A stretch of 64,000 nt of DNA from Catenovulum adriaticum (GTDB lineage: Bacteria > Pseudomonadota > Gammaproteobacteria > Enterobacterales > Alteromonadaceae): assembly GCF_026725475.1 (NCBI RefSeq), contig NZ_CP109965.1:1-64000 (forward strand). The letters are read 5' to 3'. Under the pieces are notes generated by a model that did no database searches, was not told the DNA's origin, and worked only from the letters and a program-made list of their open reading frames with translations. This document shows, piece after piece, positions 62,264 through 64,000 of this stretch. A program made the position numbers and the translations under genes. The stretch's first letter is position 1. Every line of letters starts with the position of its first letter.

Positions 62264-62896
62264 TTAATGTAAACCCGCTACGTAATTAGATAATAACTTT
62301 ATATCTTGATCAGATAACTTGGCCGCAATATCTTGCATCATGCCGTTTAAGTCATTTTTACGCTGACCACTACGAAACGCTTTTAACTGTGCTTCAATAT
62401 AGGCTTGGTTTTGGCCAGATAATTTAGGAAAACCAGCTAATCCCATACCGTTACCAGTTGGACCATGACAAGCAGTACAAGCTGTTAAGCCGCGTTTGGC
62501 GTCGCCTGCACGGTATAATTGCTGGGCTTTTGCTATCATATCTTCTGGCGTTGAGCCGACACTTGTTTCTTGAGCTGCAAAATAGACTGATAAATCTTTC
62601 ATATCTTGGTCAGATAACGGTGCAACCATGCCTGCCATTATTGCGTTTGAGCGGCCTTCTTCACCACCGGTAGAGACGGCTAGTTTAAAATCTTTTAGTT
62701 GTTTATAAAGATATTCAGCGCTTTGACCCGCTAATTTAGGATTTGCTGGAATAACGCTGTTACCGTCAACACTATGGCAAGCTGCGCATGTTACTGATTT
62801 TGCTTTACCTGCGTCGGCATCGCCTGAAATACTAGATGCCTGACTAGCTGCGGTCAGACCAAAAAACATCGCTAATGCAATTGAAGTTTTCTTCAT
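62264..62896 (-). CDS. Dihaem cytochrome c4
   Basis: Periplasmic electron carrier of 210 residues with a signal peptide (cleavage after about residue 20, SQA). Two c-type haem sites, CAACH (37-41) and CTACH (about 139-143), sit in two homologous halves, each with distal Met residues (MAGMVAP; NGMMQDI). This is the cytochrome c4 layout; such proteins feed electrons to cbb3- or aa3-type terminal oxidases. In related genomes c4 is found near engB and polA; here it lies beyond the Csr-type RNA. The 213 bp upstream, up to repeat copy 3, hold its promoter. Confidence 0.93.
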   Translation of the reverse strand: MKKTSIALAMFFGLTAASQASSISGDADAGKAKSVTCAACHSVDGNSVIPANPKLAGQSAEYLYKQLKDFKLAVSTGGEEGRSNAIMAGMVAPLSDQDMKDLSVYFAAQETSVGSTPEDMIAKAQQLYRAGDAKRGLTACTACHGPTGNGMGLAGFPKLSGQNQAYIEAQLKAFRSGQRKNDLNGMMQDIAAKLSDQDIKLLSNYVAGLH

Positions 62897-63421
62897 GGCT
62901 CCGTTCTCATTTTTTAATAATCAATAAAAAGGGCTGTGCATTCTTCTCAAAGTAATTCGAGGGTACCCACTACACAGTAAAATTTTCGGTATTTTACACG
63001 ATTCCAGCCAAGTAAAAACCTTGAAAATTAAGTTTACGTTGATCTAAACGCAATTTTTTTGTTTTTTACCGGAATTAAGCAGCAGGGTAAAGCGATATTA
63101 TGGGCTTATTAGGGCGTGTTGATCTTTGTTGTATAAATTTTGTTCTAACTAAATGCTTTTTAATCGCGGCGCTGGTTTGTAGGCCTAGCGGGCTAACTCA
63201 AAAATCAGCACAGCTACCGCATCCTGCTCACGCTAAGTACCTGCATCCATGCAGGCAACAAAGAGTAAAAAGCGTTTAGGACGAACCCTTCGGGCAGCGT
63301 TTGTGCGGCATTTCTACTGCCTCAGCACTTATTTATGTAGAACAACTACACTACAATCGTGCTTCATTGTATAAATACCGCACAACGCGCTGAAAAATCA
63401 TACAGAAAAGTTCAACACGCC
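62897..63421. other. 525-bp non-coding region with repeat B copy 3
   Basis: The first 213 bp are the leader and promoter area of the cytochrome c4 gene (minus strand); no clear FNR or Fur site was recognised. The remainder is repeat family B copy 3, which reaches into the dgkA stop codon. Confidence 0.6.
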
Positions 63422-63424
63422 CTA
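63110..63424 (-). repeat. Repeat family B, copy 3 (315 bp, inverted)
   Basis: Opposite orientation to copies 1 and 2. Perfect 13-bp inverted ends TAGGGCGTGTTGA and TCAACACGCCCTA. Compared with copy 1 it lacks about 50 bp that include the CCCCACATCCATGTGGGG palindrome but keeps the core palindrome (63240-63255) and the stem arms (63149-63163 with 63266-63279). Its terminal TA supplies two bases of the dgkA stop codon. Confidence 0.92.
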
Positions 63425-63832
63425 GTTAAAAATGGTTAAATAAATATGCCCCAGCCAAACGATTAGGGCAGTTAATAAACTCAGAGAAACGGCTGCTGAG
63501 CCCATATCTTTTGCTCGGCCTGCCAGTTTGTGATGTTCTAAACTGATTCTATCAACTGTTGCTTCAATTGCTGAGTTGATTAACTCGACGATTAAAACCA
63601 AAATTAAAACCGAAATGAGCGCCATAAATCGAGTTAAAGATTCACTGGTTAGCAATGCAATTGGAACTAATGCTAAGCAAAGCAATAGCTCTTGGCGAAA
63701 GGCGGCTTCATGTTTGAATGCGGCTTTTAAACCTTTAAAAGAGCAACTAGTGGCTTTAATGATTCTACTTAAGCCACTGCCGTTTGGTTTTAGTGTGGGG
63801 ACATTATGTTGTTCGGTCATCTTGTGGCTCAA
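63422..63832 (-). CDS. dgkA: Diacylglycerol kinase
   Basis: Small integral membrane kinase that recycles diacylglycerol to phosphatidic acid. The 136 residues include the N-terminal amphipathic region (IIKATSCSFKGLKAAFKHEA), three membrane helices and the catalytic signature ELINSAIEATVDRISLEHH followed by KLAGRAKDMGSAAV. It is about 14 residues longer than E. coli DgkA, mainly at the N-terminus. The stop codon (TAG on the minus strand) is formed by the outer bases of repeat B copy 3, so the original gene end may have been altered by its insertion. Confidence 0.95.
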   Translation of the reverse strand: MSHKMTEQHNVPTLKPNGSGLSRIIKATSCSFKGLKAAFKHEAAFRQELLLCLALVPIALLTSESLTRFMALISVLILVLIVELINSAIEATVDRISLEHHKLAGRAKDMGSAAVSLSLLTALIVWLGHIYLTIFN

Positions 63833-63936
63833 TTTTGCTTGGCTTTGTGTTAACCTAGTTTTAATGATTTTACGTTAACTTACAATAACGCTTTAATGAA
63901 TTCCTGATGACATTAATGCGTTTTTAGCTATTAAAT

Positions 63937-64000
63937 ATGTCAAATGCCTACTGGATACCTGAAGATTTTCATCAGGTCGAAGAAATAATTAAAAATAGTC
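63937..64000 (+). CDS. Possible start of a gene cut by the window edge
   Basis: An open frame from ATG 63937 (MSNAYWIPEDFHQVEEIIKN) continues past the end of the window; an in-frame stop lies just upstream at 63925. The visible 21 residues are plausible protein but match nothing I recognise, and no clear ribosome-binding site precedes them. Confidence 0.4.
   Translation, partial: MSNAYWIPEDFHQVEEIIKNS

Overview
The window opens on the TTG start codon of dnaA and runs through dnaN, recF and gyrB, so it was almost certainly cut at the replication origin of a circular chromosome. The DNA is AT-rich. Gene content and order (mrcA / pilMNOPQ-aroK-aroB-damX-dam-rpe, ubiD-fre, uvrA / ssb, yihI with a DUF2489 gene) fit a marine gammaproteobacterium of the order Alteromonadales; the genus cannot be fixed from the sequence alone. 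No rRNA, tRNA, CRISPR array, prophage or transposase gene was seen. Two perfect ParB-binding parS palindromes lie inside recF, so the origin-proximal segregation centre is embedded in this operon.

Layout. 1-6.1 kb: replication operon, closed by a strong terminator. 6.3-14.7 kb: PAS chemoreceptor, DUF6174 lipoprotein, recQ, exported glutathione peroxidase, orphan HigA-type antitoxin and a MASE1-CHASE hybrid kinase. 14.9-17.4 kb: ubiD, a 2Fe-2S ferredoxin and fre. 17.8-23.8 kb: three-gene signalling cluster (kinase-REC, REC-EAL, kinase-REC-Hpt), which looks like a phosphorelay feeding a c-di-GMP phosphodiesterase. 23.8-27.1 kb: engB and mrcA. 27.3-36.3 kb: type IV pilus assembly genes pilMNOPQ, then aroK-aroB-damX-dam. 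36.3-43.7 kb: DUF2970 gene, TorF-type outer-membrane protein, rpe, uvrA, YajR-like MFS carrier and ssb. 43.9-52.4 kb: repeat-rich lipoprotein, TetR regulator with an MFS-acyltransferase fusion, and many small conserved genes. 52.9-57.4 kb: macA-macB-outer membrane factor operon. 57.8-63.8 kb: DUF416, DUF2007/zinc-ribbon and coiled-coil genes, DUF2489-yihI, cytochrome c4 and dgkA.

The most informative content is non-coding. Upstream of yihI, on the minus strand, is an apparent CsrB/CsrC-type regulatory RNA: twelve GGA motifs in about 240 nt, several in hairpin loops, a Rho-independent terminator, a TATAAT box and UvrY/GacA-like inverted repeats upstream. E. coli csrC sits beside yihI as well. 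Three full copies (315-365 bp) and one 64-bp fragment of a TA-flanked, inverted-repeat element without coding capacity are scattered over 44.5-63.4 kb. Their internal stem arms have changed together between copies, and two copies supply the 3' ends of neighbouring genes. A second, unrelated repeat family (two copies) and a heptamer tandem array after uvrA complete the repeat content.
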